Shown: positions 7,975-17,506, numbered from the stretch's first letter. The stretch: DNA of 64,000 nucleotides from Streptomyces sp. AM 2-1-1 (GCF_029167645.1 NZ_CP119147.1:5288501-5352500), one strand, 5' to 3'. Notes: generated by a model not told the origin, from the letters alone. Numbers and translations: made by a program.

Positions 7975-8343
7975 ATGAGGCTCCCCGCCCCCCTGCGCGC
8001 GATCAACGAGGTGCTGGCGTTCCTGGTCGAGATCGTGGCGCTGGTCGCGTTCGCCCGGTGGGGGTGGCGCAGCGCGGAGAACACGGCGCTGCGGCTCCTC
8101 CTCGCCGTGGCCCTTCCGGGGGTCGCGGCGGTCGTGTGGGGGCTGTACGCCTCGCCCAAGGCGCGGTTCACCCTGCCGGTCGCGGGCGTGGTGGGCGTCA
8201 AGGTGCTGGTCTTCGCCTGTGCGGTGGCGGCCCTGTACGACCTCGACGGCTCCGGCTCCGCCCTGTCGTACGTCATCGTGGTGGCGGCCAACACGGCTCT
8301 GCTGACCATGGACCGGCGCGCCCGCGCCCGCGGGAACGCCTGA
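7975..8343 (+). CDS. YrdB family (DUF2568) membrane protein
   Basis: A 122-residue integral membrane protein with four hydrophobic segments (roughly residues 10-28, 38-56, 64-84 and 92-110). The N-terminus INEVLAFLVEIVALVAFARWGW is typical of the YrdB/DUF2568 family, of unknown function. GGAAGG lies 8 nt before the ATG. It ends shortly before, and convergent with, the TetR gene. Confidence 0.85.
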   Translation: MRLPAPLRAINEVLAFLVEIVALVAFARWGWRSAENTALRLLLAVALPGVAAVVWGLYASPKARFTLPVAGVVGVKVLVFACAVAALYDLDGSGSALSYVIVVAANTALLTMDRRARARGNA

Positions 8344-8395
8344 CCGGCAGAGCCGCCCGTCCCGGGGGCCCACTCGGCGGGAGCCGCCGGCCCGC

Positions 8396-8986
8396 TCACA
8401 CGAAGCCGCGCCCCATCTCCTCCATGACCTCGGCGATCAGTTCGGACGCCTCGCGGTCCGGGTCCTCCTCGATCCAGGTGCGCATCGCGATCCGCAGGGA
8501 GGCGAGGAAGCCCGCCGCCAGGACCAGCGGCCGGACCGGCCGGCCGCAGGGTCCGGGGCGCTCGGCGACGGCGTCGGCGAGGTCGCGTTCCATCCCCGCA
8601 TGATTGGCCAACTGGCGTGCCAGCAGCGAGGGATGGCGCAGGGCGAGCCGGGTGCGGACGGCCCACTCGCGGTCCAGCGGCGCGACTTGGGCGGCGAACT
8701 CGAGCATCGCCTCGCGCAGGGCGGTCCAGGCGGGCTCGTCGGCGGGGCGTTCGCGTACCAGGCGGACGAGGGACCTGATCTGCCGCTCCTCCCCGTAGAG
8801 GAGGGCGTCCTCCTTGTTGGTGAAGTAGTTGGAGAAGGTCCTGCGCGAGATGCCTGCCGCGTCCGCGACCGCCTCCACCGTGACGTGGTCGAAGCCGTGC
8901 TCGACGGTCAGCCGCAGGGTCGCCTCGTGCACCGCCTGCCGGGTGGCTTCCTTCTTGCGTTCCCGCAGTCCCACAGAATTCTCCAT
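8396..8986 (-). CDS. TetR family repressor, divergent from the MFS exporter
   Basis: A 196-residue regulator. Residues ~10-56 form the TetR DNA-binding domain (KKEATRQAVHEATLRLTVEHG, then VADAAGISRRTFSNYFTNKEDAL). The rest is a helical ligand-binding and dimerisation domain. The ATG at 8986 has GGGAG about 9 nt upstream. It is divergent from the drug-efflux transporter, with an inverted repeat in the 278-nt gap, so it probably represses that gene and itself until a toxic ligand binds. The N-terminal Asn-Tyr-Phe-Thr-Asn variant resembles that of other efflux-linked actinobacterial TetRs. Ligand unknown. Confidence 0.88.
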   Translation of the reverse strand: MENSVGLRERKKEATRQAVHEATLRLTVEHGFDHVTVEAVADAAGISRRTFSNYFTNKEDALLYGEERQIRSLVRLVRERPADEPAWTALREAMLEFAAQVAPLDREWAVRTRLALRHPSLLARQLANHAGMERDLADAVAERPGPCGRPVRPLVLAAGFLASLRIAMRTWIEEDPDREASELIAEVMEEMGRGFV

Positions 8987-9024
8987 CCGGCCATTCTCCC
9001 TTGGCCGTTGATCATTGCGCATAC

Positions 9025-9036
9025 GGCAAAATTGCC
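9025..9036. promoter_or_regulatory. Candidate TetR operator
   Basis: GGCAA-AA-TTGCC, extended imperfectly to ACGGCAA/TTGCCCGT, lies about 40 nt before the TetR start and about 230 nt before the MFS start. A possible -10 (TATGGT) for the transporter begins at 9048. If so, the MFS transcript has a leader of about 200 nt. Confidence 0.45.
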
Positions 9037-9264
9037 CGTGCTGCATGTATGGTGAAGTGTTCCTGTCATCTTTCGGACCGGCCGTATCCGCGCGTGGGCG
9101 TACGCGTCTCCCGGGCCCCCGACATGCCGCGCCTCCCGCCACCCGCGCCCCGTGCGCGCCGCCGGCCCGGTGTGCGCCGCACGGGGCCGGGCTCGACGCG
9201 CGTACGGCCCCTCCTCGGCCCGGTCGTACCCGTCCGACCCCTACGAACCCTCCGGAGGTTGCGC

Positions 9265-10800
9265 GTGAGCGCAGAAACGGCCACGCCGACCGAGGCCGTG
9301 CCGATGACGCACCGCGAGGTGCTGCGGGCGCTGAGCGGCCTGCTCCTCGTGCTCTTCGCCGCCCTGACCAGCAGCACCGTCGTCTCGGTGGCACTGCCGC
9401 AGATCATCGGCGCGCTCAACGGCACGCAGTCCCAGTACACGTGGGTGGTCACCGCCACCCTGCTGGCCTCCACGGCCTCCACCCCGATCTGGGGGAAGCT
9501 CGCCGACCTGTTCAGCAAGAAACTGCTGCTGCAGACGGCGATCTGCCTCTTCGTCATCTCCTCCGTCGCCTGCGGATTCGCCCAGTCCACCGGCCAGTTG
9601 ATCGCCTTCCGGGTCATCCAGGGCCTGGGCATGGGCGCGGTGCAGGTGCTGGTCCAGGTGATCATCGGCGCGATGATCAGCCCCAAGGAGCGCGGCCGGT
9701 ACAACGGTTACCTCGGCGGGGTCATGGCCGTCGCCACCGTGGGCGGCCCGCTGCTCGGCGGCTTCATCGCGGACACCTCCTGGCTCGGCTGGCGCTGGTG
9801 CTTCTTCGTCGCCGTACCGTTCACGCTGATCGCCTTCGTGATGCTCGCCCGCACCCTGCACCTGGTGGAGACCCGCCGTCCGGACGTCAAGGTCGACTAC
9901 CTCGGGGCCTCCCTGATCGCCGCCGGCGTCAGCCTCCTGCTCCTCTGGGTCACCTTCGTCGGCGACGACTTCGACTGGATCTCCTGGCCGTCCGGCGCGA
10001 TGGTCGTCGGCAGCCTGCTGATCCTCGGCGCGGCCGTCCTCGTCGAGGCGCGGGTCGAGGAACCCGTCGTACCGCTGCACGTCGTCCGGCGCCGGGACCC
10101 CGCGCTCGCCATCGTCGCGAGCCTCTCGGTCGGAATGGCCATGTTCGGCGGGGCCGTCTTCCTCGGTCAGTACTTCCAGATCGGCCGCGGTTACTCGCCG
10201 ATCGAGTCCGGACTGCTCACCATCCCGCTGATGTTCGGCGTGCTGCTCTCCTCCACCCTCTCGGGCCGCCTCGTCTCGCGGACCGGCAAGGTCAAGCCGT
10301 TCATCCTCGCCGGAGTCGTGCTGCTCACCCTCGGCTTCCTCGCACTCTCGACGATCGACCACACGACCGATCTGGTCATCGTCGGAGCCGGCATGTTCGC
10401 GGTCGGCGCCGGTGTCGGCATGTCGATGCAGAACCTCGTCCTGGTCCTCCAGAACACCGTCCCGCTGCGGGAACTGGGCGCGGCCAGCGGCGCCATCACC
10501 TTCTTCCGGTCGCTCGGCGGCACCATGGGCGTCTCCGTGCTCGGTGCGGTGCTCGCCGCCCGGGTGGCCACGGAGATCACCGCCGGGCTGAAGAGGCTCG
10601 AGGTCGACCCGGCCGCCTCCTCCGGCGGCTCCACGCTCAACCTGAAGGCGATGCCGCCCGAGATCCAGGAAGTGGTCCGCGCCGCGTACGGCGACGCGAC
10701 CGGCCACATCTTCCTCATCGCCGCGTGCATCGCGCTGGTCGGCGTCGTGGCCGCCGCGTTCCTCTCACCGACGAAGCTCCGTGACAGCGTGGACCTCTGA
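9265..10800 (+). CDS. MFS drug exporter, DHA2 (EmrB/QacA) family
   Basis: A 511-residue 14-helix proton-driven antiporter. Motif A is visible in the loop after helix 2 (GKLADLFSKK) and the antiporter motif C in helix 5 (GGPLLGGFI). The Arg-rich NxxRxxQGxG-like stretch reads FRVIQGLGMGAVQ. The GTG at 9265 is chosen because GGAGG lies 6 nt upstream; the open frame extends further left but is not membrane-protein-like. Regulated in all likelihood by the divergent TetR. Substrate cannot be told from sequence. Transcription ends at the hairpin at 10820-10856. Confidence 0.92.
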   Translation: MSAETATPTEAVPMTHREVLRALSGLLLVLFAALTSSTVVSVALPQIIGALNGTQSQYTWVVTATLLASTASTPIWGKLADLFSKKLLLQTAICLFVISSVACGFAQSTGQLIAFRVIQGLGMGAVQVLVQVIIGAMISPKERGRYNGYLGGVMAVATVGGPLLGGFIADTSWLGWRWCFFVAVPFTLIAFVMLARTLHLVETRRPDVKVDYLGASLIAAGVSLLLLWVTFVGDDFDWISWPSGAMVVGSLLILGAAVLVEARVEEPVVPLHVVRRRDPALAIVASLSVGMAMFGGAVFLGQYFQIGRGYSPIESGLLTIPLMFGVLLSSTLSGRLVSRTGKVKPFILAGVVLLTLGFLALSTIDHTTDLVIVGAGMFAVGAGVGMSMQNLVLVLQNTVPLRELGAASGAITFFRSLGGTMGVSVLGAVLAARVATEITAGLKRLEVDPAASSGGSTLNLKAMPPEIQEVVRAAYGDATGHIFLIAACIALVGVVAAAFLSPTKLRDSVDL

Positions 10801-10819
10801 CGGCCCGTGTCCAGGAGCC

Positions 10820-10856
10820 GCCCGTGCCCGCACCGCGCCGCGGTGCGGGCACGGGC
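10820..10856 (+). terminator. Terminator after the MFS gene
   Basis: GCCCGTGCCCGCACCG, a five-base loop, then CGGTGCGGGCACGGGC: a perfect 16-bp stem 20 nt beyond the stop codon. Confidence 0.9.
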
Positions 10857-11056
10857 GTACCCGGTCCCGGCGGGCCTGGGGTAGTGTGACCGACCGTCCC
10901 CGCACCACGGGGACCGTCCCCGCCGCGGGGACCCGGACCGAGGAGGTGAGCCCCATTACCGCTGCGTCAGGCCGGGTGCTCCCCCTGTACGGTCGCGACG
11001 TCCACCGGACGTGAGCGGACGCGGAGCGCCCCATCGGCTCCCGAAAGGCTCCGCCC

Positions 11057-11887
11057 ATGTCGGTACTTCCTCCGTCGCTCTCCCGCTCCGCCCTCGTCAC
11101 CACCCTCCGCTCCGCCGGCTGCGTCTTCGCCGAGGACGAAGCGGAGTTGATCCTCGCCACCGCCTCCTCCCCGGCCGAGGCCGCCGCCATGGTCCGGCGC
11201 CGCAGCGACGGGCTTCCCCTCGAACACGTGCTGGGCTGGGCTCGGTTCCACGGTCTGAGGATCGCCGTCGACCCCGGGGTCTTCGTCCCCCGCCGCCGCA
11301 GCGAACTCCTCGTCGACCAGGCCGCCGCCGTTCTCGCGGAAGCCGCCGTTCTCGCGGGAGCCGCCGGGGACACCCCCGCGCGCACCCCCGTTGTCGTCGA
11401 CCTCTGCTGCGGCTCCGGCGCCCTCGGTGCCGCCCTCGTCCCACTCCTCGGGAAGGCCGAACTGCACGCCTGCGACGTGGAACCGGCGGCCGTACGGTGC
11501 GCCCGGCGCAACCTCGACGGCCTGGGCCGGGTCCACGAGGGCGACCTCTTCACCCCGCTCCCCGCCCACCTGCGCGGCCGGATCGACGTCCTCCTCGCCA
11601 ACGTGCCGTACGTCCCGACCGGCGACGTCGCGCTGCTGCCCTCCGAGGCGCGCGACCACGAACCGCGCGTCGCCCTCGACGGGGGCGACGACGGGCTGGA
11701 CGTGATGCGCCGGGTGGTCGCCGACGCCCCCCGGTGGCTCGCCCCCGGCGGCAGCCTCCTCATGGAGAGCAGTGAACGCCAGGCTGACCGTGCCCTCGCC
11801 ACCCTCCGCGCCGGCGGCCTCGACGCCCGGCGGGCGGACTCCGACGAGCTGGGCGCCACCGTCGTCGTCGGTACCCGGCCGGGGTGA
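11057..11887 (+). CDS. PrmC-related SAM-dependent methyltransferase
   Basis: A 276-residue Rossmann-fold methyltransferase laid out like PrmC/HemK: a helical N-terminal domain, the linker VFVPRRRSELLV (PrmC has IPRPDTE), SAM-binding motif I VVDLCCGSGALG at about 113-124, and an acidic ACDVEP. The catalytic tetrapeptide that is NPPY in N5-glutamine methyltransferases reads NVPY at 182-185. This matches the actinobacterial 'putative N(5)-glutamine methyltransferase' subgroup, which exists beside the true release-factor enzyme, so the substrate is uncertain. The ATG follows AAAGG at 8 nt. It precedes glnE by 141 nt in the same direction, with no obvious functional link. Confidence 0.85.
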   Translation: MSVLPPSLSRSALVTTLRSAGCVFAEDEAELILATASSPAEAAAMVRRRSDGLPLEHVLGWARFHGLRIAVDPGVFVPRRRSELLVDQAAAVLAEAAVLAGAAGDTPARTPVVVDLCCGSGALGAALVPLLGKAELHACDVEPAAVRCARRNLDGLGRVHEGDLFTPLPAHLRGRIDVLLANVPYVPTGDVALLPSEARDHEPRVALDGGDDGLDVMRRVVADAPRWLAPGGSLLMESSERQADRALATLRAGGLDARRADSDELGATVVVGTRPG

Positions 11888-12028
11888 CGGGACGGTGAGG
11901 GAACCGGGGCGGTCCCGGGGCAGTACGGGCCGCCCCGGGTGCCCGTACGGACGAACACCACGTCACGGGGCTACGCTCGAAGCCCCACCACACACGCCAC
12001 ACACGGGGAACGGGCAGGAGAGCACGGG

Positions 12029-15000
12029 ATGACGACGGTGCCGGCACCGGGACGCAGGAGCAGCACGTTCAGCAGACTGCTGCGCCACGGCTTCACGGAC
12101 CCTTCGGGTGCGGAGCGGCTGCTGCAACTGCCCGCGCTCTCGGGAGTACGGTCCGACCCGGTCCTGGTGGAGGCGCTCGGCGCCTGCGCCGATCCGGACC
12201 TGGCGCTGCGCAGCCTCGTGCGGATCGTGGAGGCGCAGAAGGAGGACGAGCAGCGGCTGCTGCTCGACACCCTGGTGACCGCGAAACCGCTCCGGGACCG
12301 GCTGCTGGGCGTCCTCGGCGCCTCCGAGGCGCTCGGCGACCACCTGGCCCGCCACCCCGACGACTGGAAAGAGCTGGTCACCTACGAGGCGGCGGACCTG
12401 CACCCGGGGGTCCCCGAGTTCGAGCGCTGCCTCGCCGGGGCCACCGACCCCGACGCGCTGCGCGTGGGCTACCGCCGCTGCCTGCTGGCCATAGCGGCCC
12501 GGGACGTCTGCGGCACCACCGACCTGGCCCAGACCGCCGCCGAACTGGCCGACCTCGCCACGGCCACCCTGCGGGCGGCGCTCGCCATCGCCCGTACCGC
12601 CGCCCCCGAGGACGCGGCGATCTGCCGGCTCGCCGTCATCGCGATGGGCAAGTGCGGCGGCCACGAGCTGAACTACGTCTCCGACGTCGACGTCATCTTC
12701 GTCGGCGAGGCCATGGAGGCCGCCGCGGAGAACGAGACGGCGGCCATGCGGGCCGCCGGGCGCCTGGCCTCGCACATGATGCGGATCTGCTCCGACACCA
12801 CCGTCGAGGGCACCATCTGGCCCGTCGACGCCAACCTCCGGCCCGAGGGCCGCAACGGCCCGCTGGTGCGCACCCTCACCTCCCACCTCGCCTACTACCA
12901 GCGCTGGGCCAAGACCTGGGAGTTCCAGGCGCTGCTCAAGGCGCGCCCGGTGGCCGGCGACCCGGAGCTCGGCGCCGCCTACGTGGACGCCGTCGCCCCG
13001 CTGGTCTGGCACGCCGCCGACCGGGAGAACTTCGTCCCGGACGTACAGAAGATGCGCCGCCGGGTCGTCGACAACATCCCCGCCGACCGGGTCGACCGGG
13101 AGCTGAAGCTCGGCCCCGGCGGACTGCGCGACGTCGAGTTCGCCGTCCAGCTGCTCCAGCTGGTGCACGGCCGCAGCGACGCCTCCCTGCACAGCGGCAC
13201 CACCCTGGAGGCGCTGCGGGCACTCGCCGAGGGCGGTTACGTGGGGCGCGCGGACGCCGCCCAGCTCGACGACGCCTACCGCTTCCTGCGGAGCATGGAG
13301 CACCGCATCCAGCTCTACCGGCTGCGCCGCACCCACCTCGTCCCCGAGGGCGAGGCCGACCTGCGGCGGCTCGGCCGTTCGATGGGGCTGCGCACCGACC
13401 CGGTGGCCGAACTGAACCGGGCGTGGAGGCGGCACGCCACCGTCGTCCGCAAGCTGCACGAGAAGCTCTTCTACCGGCCGCTGCTGGACGCCGTCGCGCA
13501 ACTCGCGCCGGGGGAGAGCCGGCTCTCCGCCAAGGCGGCGGGCACCCGGCTCGAAGCCCTCGGCTACGCCGACCCCGCCGCCGCCCTGCGGCACCTGGAG
13601 GCCCTGTCGTCCGGCGTCTCCCGCAAGGCGGCGATCCAGCGGACGCTGCTGCCGGTGCTGCTCGGCTGGTTCGCCGACTCCGCCGACCCGGACGCCGGGC
13701 TGCTCGGCTTCCGCCAGGTCTCCGACGCGCTCGGCCGCACCCCCTGGTACCTGCGGCTGCTGCGCGACGAGGGCGCGGCGGCCGAGAACCTCGCGCGGGT
13801 GCTCTCCGCCGGGCGCCTCGCCCCGGACCTGCTGATGCGGGCGCCGGAGGCGGTCGCCATCCTCGGCGACCCGGGGGGCCTCGCCCCGCGCAGCAGGGAG
13901 CACCTGGACCAGGAGGTACTGGCCGCCGTCGGCCGGGCGCCCGACGCGGAGTCCGCCGTCGCCGTGGTGCGCGGGGTGCGCCGGCGCGAACTCTTCCGCA
14001 CCACCGCGGCGGACCTCATCGGCTCGTACGGCACCGAGGAGAACCCCGCCGAGCCCGACCACGGGGCCCTCGTCGACCGGATCGGCTCCGCCGTCACCGA
14101 CCTCACCGCGGCGACCCTGGGCGGCGCCCTGCGCGCCGCCGTCCGCGACCGGTGGGGCGACACCCTGCCGACCCGGTTCGCGGTCATCGGCATGGGCCGC
14201 TTCGGGGGACACGAGCTCGGTTACGGCTCCGACGCCGACGTGCTCTTCGTGCACGCCCCGCGCGAGGGGGTGAGCGACGAGGAGGCCGCCCGCGCCGCCA
14301 ACGCGGTCATAGGCGAGATGCGCAGGCTCCTCCAGCTGCCCACCGCCGACCCGCCGCTGCTGATCGACGCCGACCTGCGGCCCGAGGGCAAGAGCGGCCC
14401 GATGGTCCGCTCCCTCAAGTCCTACGAGGCGTACTACCGGCGCTGGTCGCTCGTCTGGGAGAGCCAGGCCCTGCTGCGCGCCGAGCCGCTGGCGGGCGAC
14501 GACGACCTCGGGCGGGCCTTCCTCGACGTGATCGACCCGTTCCGCTACCCGGCGGAGGGGCTCGGAGACGACGCCGTGCGCGAGATCCGCCGGCTCAAGG
14601 CCCGGATGGAGTCCGAACGCCTGCCGCGCGGCGCCGACCCCACCCTCCACCTCAAGCTCGGGCGGGGCGGCCTCAGCGACGTGGAGTGGACGGTACAGCT
14701 GATGCAGATGCAGCACGGCTGGGCAGAGCCGGGTCTGCGGACCACCCGGACCCGCGAGGCCCTCGCCGCCGCCTGCGCGGCCGGACTGATCCCGGCCGAG
14801 GACGCCGACATCCTCGACGAGGCGTGGGTACTGGCCACCCGGGTGCGCAACGCCGTGATGCTGGTCCGCGGACGGGCCGGCGACACCTTCCCGTCCGCCC
14901 CCCGCGAACTCGCCGCCGTCGGCCGCTACCTCGGCTACGAACCCGGTCACGCCGGCACGATGCTCGACGACTACCGGCGCATCACCCGCCGGGCGCGCGC

Positions 15001-15031
15001 CGTGGTGGACGAACGGTTCTACGGAGCGTGA
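12029..15031 (+). CDS. glnE: GlnE, bifunctional glutamine synthetase adenylyltransferase/deadenylylase
   Basis: A 1000-residue cytoplasmic enzyme that adds AMP to Tyr397 of GSI and removes it. It has two nucleotidyltransferase halves, each with the GG-HELNY/GSDxD signature: GKCGGHELNYVSDVDVIFV at about 207-225 (adenylyl-removing half) and GMGRFGGHELGYGSDADVLF at about 722-741 (adenylyl-transferring half), each followed by a GlnD-PII uridylyltransferase-like helical region. The start at 12029 is supported by AGGAGA 8 nt upstream and by length agreement with other Streptomyces GlnE; the upstream extension is not protein-like. The target glnA lies in this window at 45999-47408, its Tyr397 conserved. 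Convergent with the PAP2 gene. Confidence 0.95.
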   Translation: MTTVPAPGRRSSTFSRLLRHGFTDPSGAERLLQLPALSGVRSDPVLVEALGACADPDLALRSLVRIVEAQKEDEQRLLLDTLVTAKPLRDRLLGVLGASEALGDHLARHPDDWKELVTYEAADLHPGVPEFERCLAGATDPDALRVGYRRCLLAIAARDVCGTTDLAQTAAELADLATATLRAALAIARTAAPEDAAICRLAVIAMGKCGGHELNYVSDVDVIFVGEAMEAAAENETAAMRAAGRLASHMMRICSDTTVEGTIWPVDANLRPEGRNGPLVRTLTSHLAYYQRWAKTWEFQALLKARPVAGDPELGAAYVDAVAPLVWHAADRENFVPDVQKMRRRVVDNIPADRVDRELKLGPGGLRDVEFAVQLLQLVHGRSDASLHSGTTLEALRALAEGGYVGRADAAQLDDAYRFLRSMEHRIQLYRLRRTHLVPEGEADLRRLGRSMGLRTDPVAELNRAWRRHATVVRKLHEKLFYRPLLDAVAQLAPGESRLSAKAAGTRLEALGYADPAAALRHLEALSSGVSRKAAIQRTLLPVLLGWFADSADPDAGLLGFRQVSDALGRTPWYLRLLRDEGAAAENLARVLSAGRLAPDLLMRAPEAVAILGDPGGLAPRSREHLDQEVLAAVGRAPDAESAVAVVRGVRRRELFRTTAADLIGSYGTEENPAEPDHGALVDRIGSAVTDLTAATLGGALRAAVRDRWGDTLPTRFAVIGMGRFGGHELGYGSDADVLFVHAPREGVSDEEAARAANAVIGEMRRLLQLPTADPPLLIDADLRPEGKSGPMVRSLKSYEAYYRRWSLVWESQALLRAEPLAGDDDLGRAFLDVIDPFRYPAEGLGDDAVREIRRLKARMESERLPRGADPTLHLKLGRGGLSDVEWTVQLMQMQHGWAEPGLRTTRTREALAAACAAGLIPAEDADILDEAWVLATRVRNAVMLVRGRAGDTFPSAPRELAAVGRYLGYEPGHAGTMLDDYRRITRRARAVVDERFYGA

Positions 15032-15094
15032 GCGCGGGCGCACGGGCGGGGGGACGCGGGCCGGCCCCGACGCTGCCCGGGGCGCCCGGGAACC

Positions 15095-16108
15095 TCAGCG
15101 CCGCCCCGGCACACCCGGGGTCTCCGTCACCGCTTCCCGCGTGACCCCCGCACCGGCCCCACCGGCGGCCGGTGCGGCGCGCTCGGCCCGCTCCGCCGCG
15201 ACCGCGCCCCGGCGCGAGGCGAGCCCGACGAGCCGGGTCCGCAGAGGGGTCCTCGGGGGCTCCACCCGTCGCGGCAGGCGGTGGGGGAGCGTGCCGTAGA
15301 CGACGTACGCGACGGCGAAACCGAAGCCCAGGCAGACCATGCCGCCCACCGCGTCCAGCCAGAAGTGGTTGGCCGTCGCCACGATCACCACGAGAGTGGC
15401 GCACGGGTAGAGCAGCCCCAGCACGCGCACCCACGGGACCGAGGCGATCGCGAAGATCGTCAGCCCGCACCAGAGCGACCAGCCGATGTGCATCGACGGC
15501 ATCGCCGCGTACTGGTTCGACATGTTCTTGAGGTTGCCCGAGGCCATCGAACCCCAGGTGTGGTGCACCAGCACCGTGTCGACGAAGTGGCCGCCCGCCA
15601 TCAGCCGGGGTGGCGCCAGCGGGACCAGGTAGTAGCCGAGCAGGGCGACGCCCGTGGTCGCGAAGAGGACCAGTCTGGTCGCCGCGTAACGGCCGGGATG
15701 GCGGCGGAACAGCCAGACCAGCACCGCGATGGTGACGACGAAGTGCAGCGTCGCGTAGTAGTAGTTCATCGACACGATGAGCCATGTCACCGAGTTCACC
15801 GCGTGGTTGACGCTGTGTTCGAAGTTCGCCCCGAGGGCGCTCTCGAACGACCAGACCCGGTCGGCGTTGCGCAGCGCGGCCGAGCGCTGTTCCGGGACGG
15901 CGTTGCGGACCAGCGAGTAGACCCAGTAACTGACGCCGATCAGAAGGACCTCGAACCACAGGCGTGGCCGACGCGGCGACCGTGTCCTCCGCGGTCGCGC
16001 CGTCGGGCCTCTCCTGCCGCTGTCGCCCGTGCTGTCCGTCTTGTCCTTGTTGGGTGACGGACAGGCCACCGACGGGCCTTCCTGTGTACTCACCTGAGAA
16101 TCACCCAT
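15095..16108 (-). CDS. PAP2/inositolphosphotransferase-type membrane protein
   Basis: A 337-residue polytopic protein with a charged N-terminus (about 1-55), at least five hydrophobic helices and an Ala/Pro/Glu-rich cytoplasmic tail of about 55 residues. Catalytic motifs of the PAP2 superfamily in its Aur1/IPT1 form are present: VPLAPPRLM, then MPSMHIGWSLW and ANHFWLDAVGG, with the two His as expected catalytic residues. Likely a lipid phosphatase or phosphoryl-transferase acting at the outer face of the membrane; the substrate is unknown. The start is uncertain: ATG 16108 gives an uncluttered N-terminus but has a poor ribosome binding site, and a GTG at 16183 would add 25 residues. Confidence 0.8.
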   Translation of the reverse strand: MGDSQVSTQEGPSVACPSPNKDKTDSTGDSGRRGPTARPRRTRSPRRPRLWFEVLLIGVSYWVYSLVRNAVPEQRSAALRNADRVWSFESALGANFEHSVNHAVNSVTWLIVSMNYYYATLHFVVTIAVLVWLFRRHPGRYAATRLVLFATTGVALLGYYLVPLAPPRLMAGGHFVDTVLVHHTWGSMASGNLKNMSNQYAAMPSMHIGWSLWCGLTIFAIASVPWVRVLGLLYPCATLVVIVATANHFWLDAVGGMVCLGFGFAVAYVVYGTLPHRLPRRVEPPRTPLRTRLVGLASRRGAVAAERAERAAPAAGGAGAGVTREAVTETPGVPGRR

Positions 16109-16217
16109 GGGCACAGAGTCTGCCAGATACGTCCCCCACCGCCCGATCATCCTCCGGTCGGGTTCGGGACGCACGTCCTGCACCTCAAGGAGGAGGGTGG
16201 GACCATCGTGGGACGGA

Positions 16218-17240
16218 TCAGGACGGGCCGGGGCCCGCGGCGGTCGACCCGCGGACCACCAGTTCCGGCATGAAGACGAACTCGCTGTGCGGGGCGGGCG
16301 TACCGCCGATCTCCTCCAGCAGCGTCCGCACGGCGGCCTGTCCCATGGCCGTCACCGGCTGCCGGATGGTGGTGAGCGGCGGATCGGTGAACGCTATGAG
16401 CGGCGAATCGTCGTAGCCGACCACCGAGAGGTCACGCGGCACCTGCCGGGACAGTCGGCGGGCGGCGCGGATCGCGCCCAGCGCCATCATGTCGCTCGCG
16501 CAGACCACCGCCGTGCACCCGCGCTCCATCAGCGCCGTGGCCGCCGCCTGGCCGCCCTCCAAGGTGTACAGGGAGTGCTGGACCAGCTCCTCCACCCGCT
16601 CCTCGCTCAGGCCGAGCTGCTCCCGCATCGTCGCGTGGAAGCCCTCGATCTTGCGGAGCACCGGGACGAAGCGCTTCGGACCGACCGCGAGACCGATCCG
16701 GGTGTGGCCGAGCGACACCAGGTGGGTCACCGCCAGCCGCATCGCCGCGCGGTCGTCCGGCGAGATGAACGGCGCCTGGACCTTCGAGGAGAAGCCGTTG
16801 ACCAGGACGTACGGCACGCCCTGCGCCCGCAGCTGGTCGTAGCGCCCCATGTCGGCCGAGGTGTCGGCGTGCAGCCCGGAGACGAAGATGATGCCGGAGA
16901 CGCCCCGGTCGACGAGCATCTCGGTGAGCTCGTCCTCGGTGGAGCCGCCGGGGGTCTGGGTCGCCAGTACGGGCGTGTACCCCTGGCGGGTCAGCGCCTG
17001 GCCGATCACCTGGGCCAGCGCCGGGAAGATCGGGTTCTCCAGTTCGGGCGTGATCAGGCCGACCAGTCCGGCGCTGCGCCGGCGCAGCCGGACGGGACGT
17101 TCGTACCCGAGGACGTCGAGTGCCGCGAGGACGGATTCGCGGGTGGCCGCCGCTACTCCGGGTTTGCCGTTCAGGACCCGGCTGACCGTCGCTTCGCTGA
17201 CCCCCGCCTGAGTTGCGATATCGGCAAGCCGTGCGGTCAT
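16218..17240 (-). CDS. malR: MalR, LacI-family repressor of maltose genes
   Basis: A 340-residue LacI/GalR regulator. The N-terminal helix-turn-helix and hinge helix occupy about residues 1-55 (ADIATQAGVSEATVSRVLNG, then VLAALDVLGYERP). The periplasmic-binding-protein-like effector domain runs from LVGLITPELENPIFP onward. It is divergent from malEFG, and the intergenic region contains CTTGC-type repeats matching the sites of Streptomyces MalR/Reg1, which represses maltose and amylase genes until maltodextrin is present. The start has the usual MTARLADIA opening. A close paralog lies at 22591-23646 with the identical recognition helix, so the two could act on the same sites. Confidence 0.92.
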   Translation of the reverse strand: MTARLADIATQAGVSEATVSRVLNGKPGVAAATRESVLAALDVLGYERPVRLRRRSAGLVGLITPELENPIFPALAQVIGQALTRQGYTPVLATQTPGGSTEDELTEMLVDRGVSGIIFVSGLHADTSADMGRYDQLRAQGVPYVLVNGFSSKVQAPFISPDDRAAMRLAVTHLVSLGHTRIGLAVGPKRFVPVLRKIEGFHATMREQLGLSEERVEELVQHSLYTLEGGQAAATALMERGCTAVVCASDMMALGAIRAARRLSRQVPRDLSVVGYDDSPLIAFTDPPLTTIRQPVTAMGQAAVRTLLEEIGGTPAPHSEFVFMPELVVRGSTAAGPGPS

Positions 17241-17353
17241 GACAGGGGACTGTACCGGGCGCCTTCCTTATTTCCCACAGCGCCCGGGATTCGGCCGTCC
17301 GCCCGGTCGCCGGCCCCGCACGCGCGGTCTGTCCACGGCCGCCGCGGCAACAT

Positions 17354-17390
17354 CTTGCAAGACCTTGCGGCCCTTCCTCCACGCCTTGCG
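17354..17390. promoter_or_regulatory. CTTGC repeats in the malR-malE gap
   Basis: CTTGCAA (17354-17360), CCTTGCGG (17363-17370) and CCTTGCG (17383-17389) lie on the same strand, giving three tandem half-sites of the MalR type about 115 nt upstream of the malR start and 225-260 nt before malE. They could control malR itself. Confidence 0.6.
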
Positions 17391-17506
17391 GTCGGACGAT
17401 CACATCAACCCGATCCCGTGTATGGCCTGCTGTGGCAGGGGTATGCACTCCGCGTCAAGCATCACGACGGCAACCTTGAGGACACGCGCATGTAACGATC
17501 GACCGG

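Noticed and set aside
11963..15043. A 1026-codon open frame opposite glnE
   Set aside because: Shadow of glnE; no domain, no start signal.
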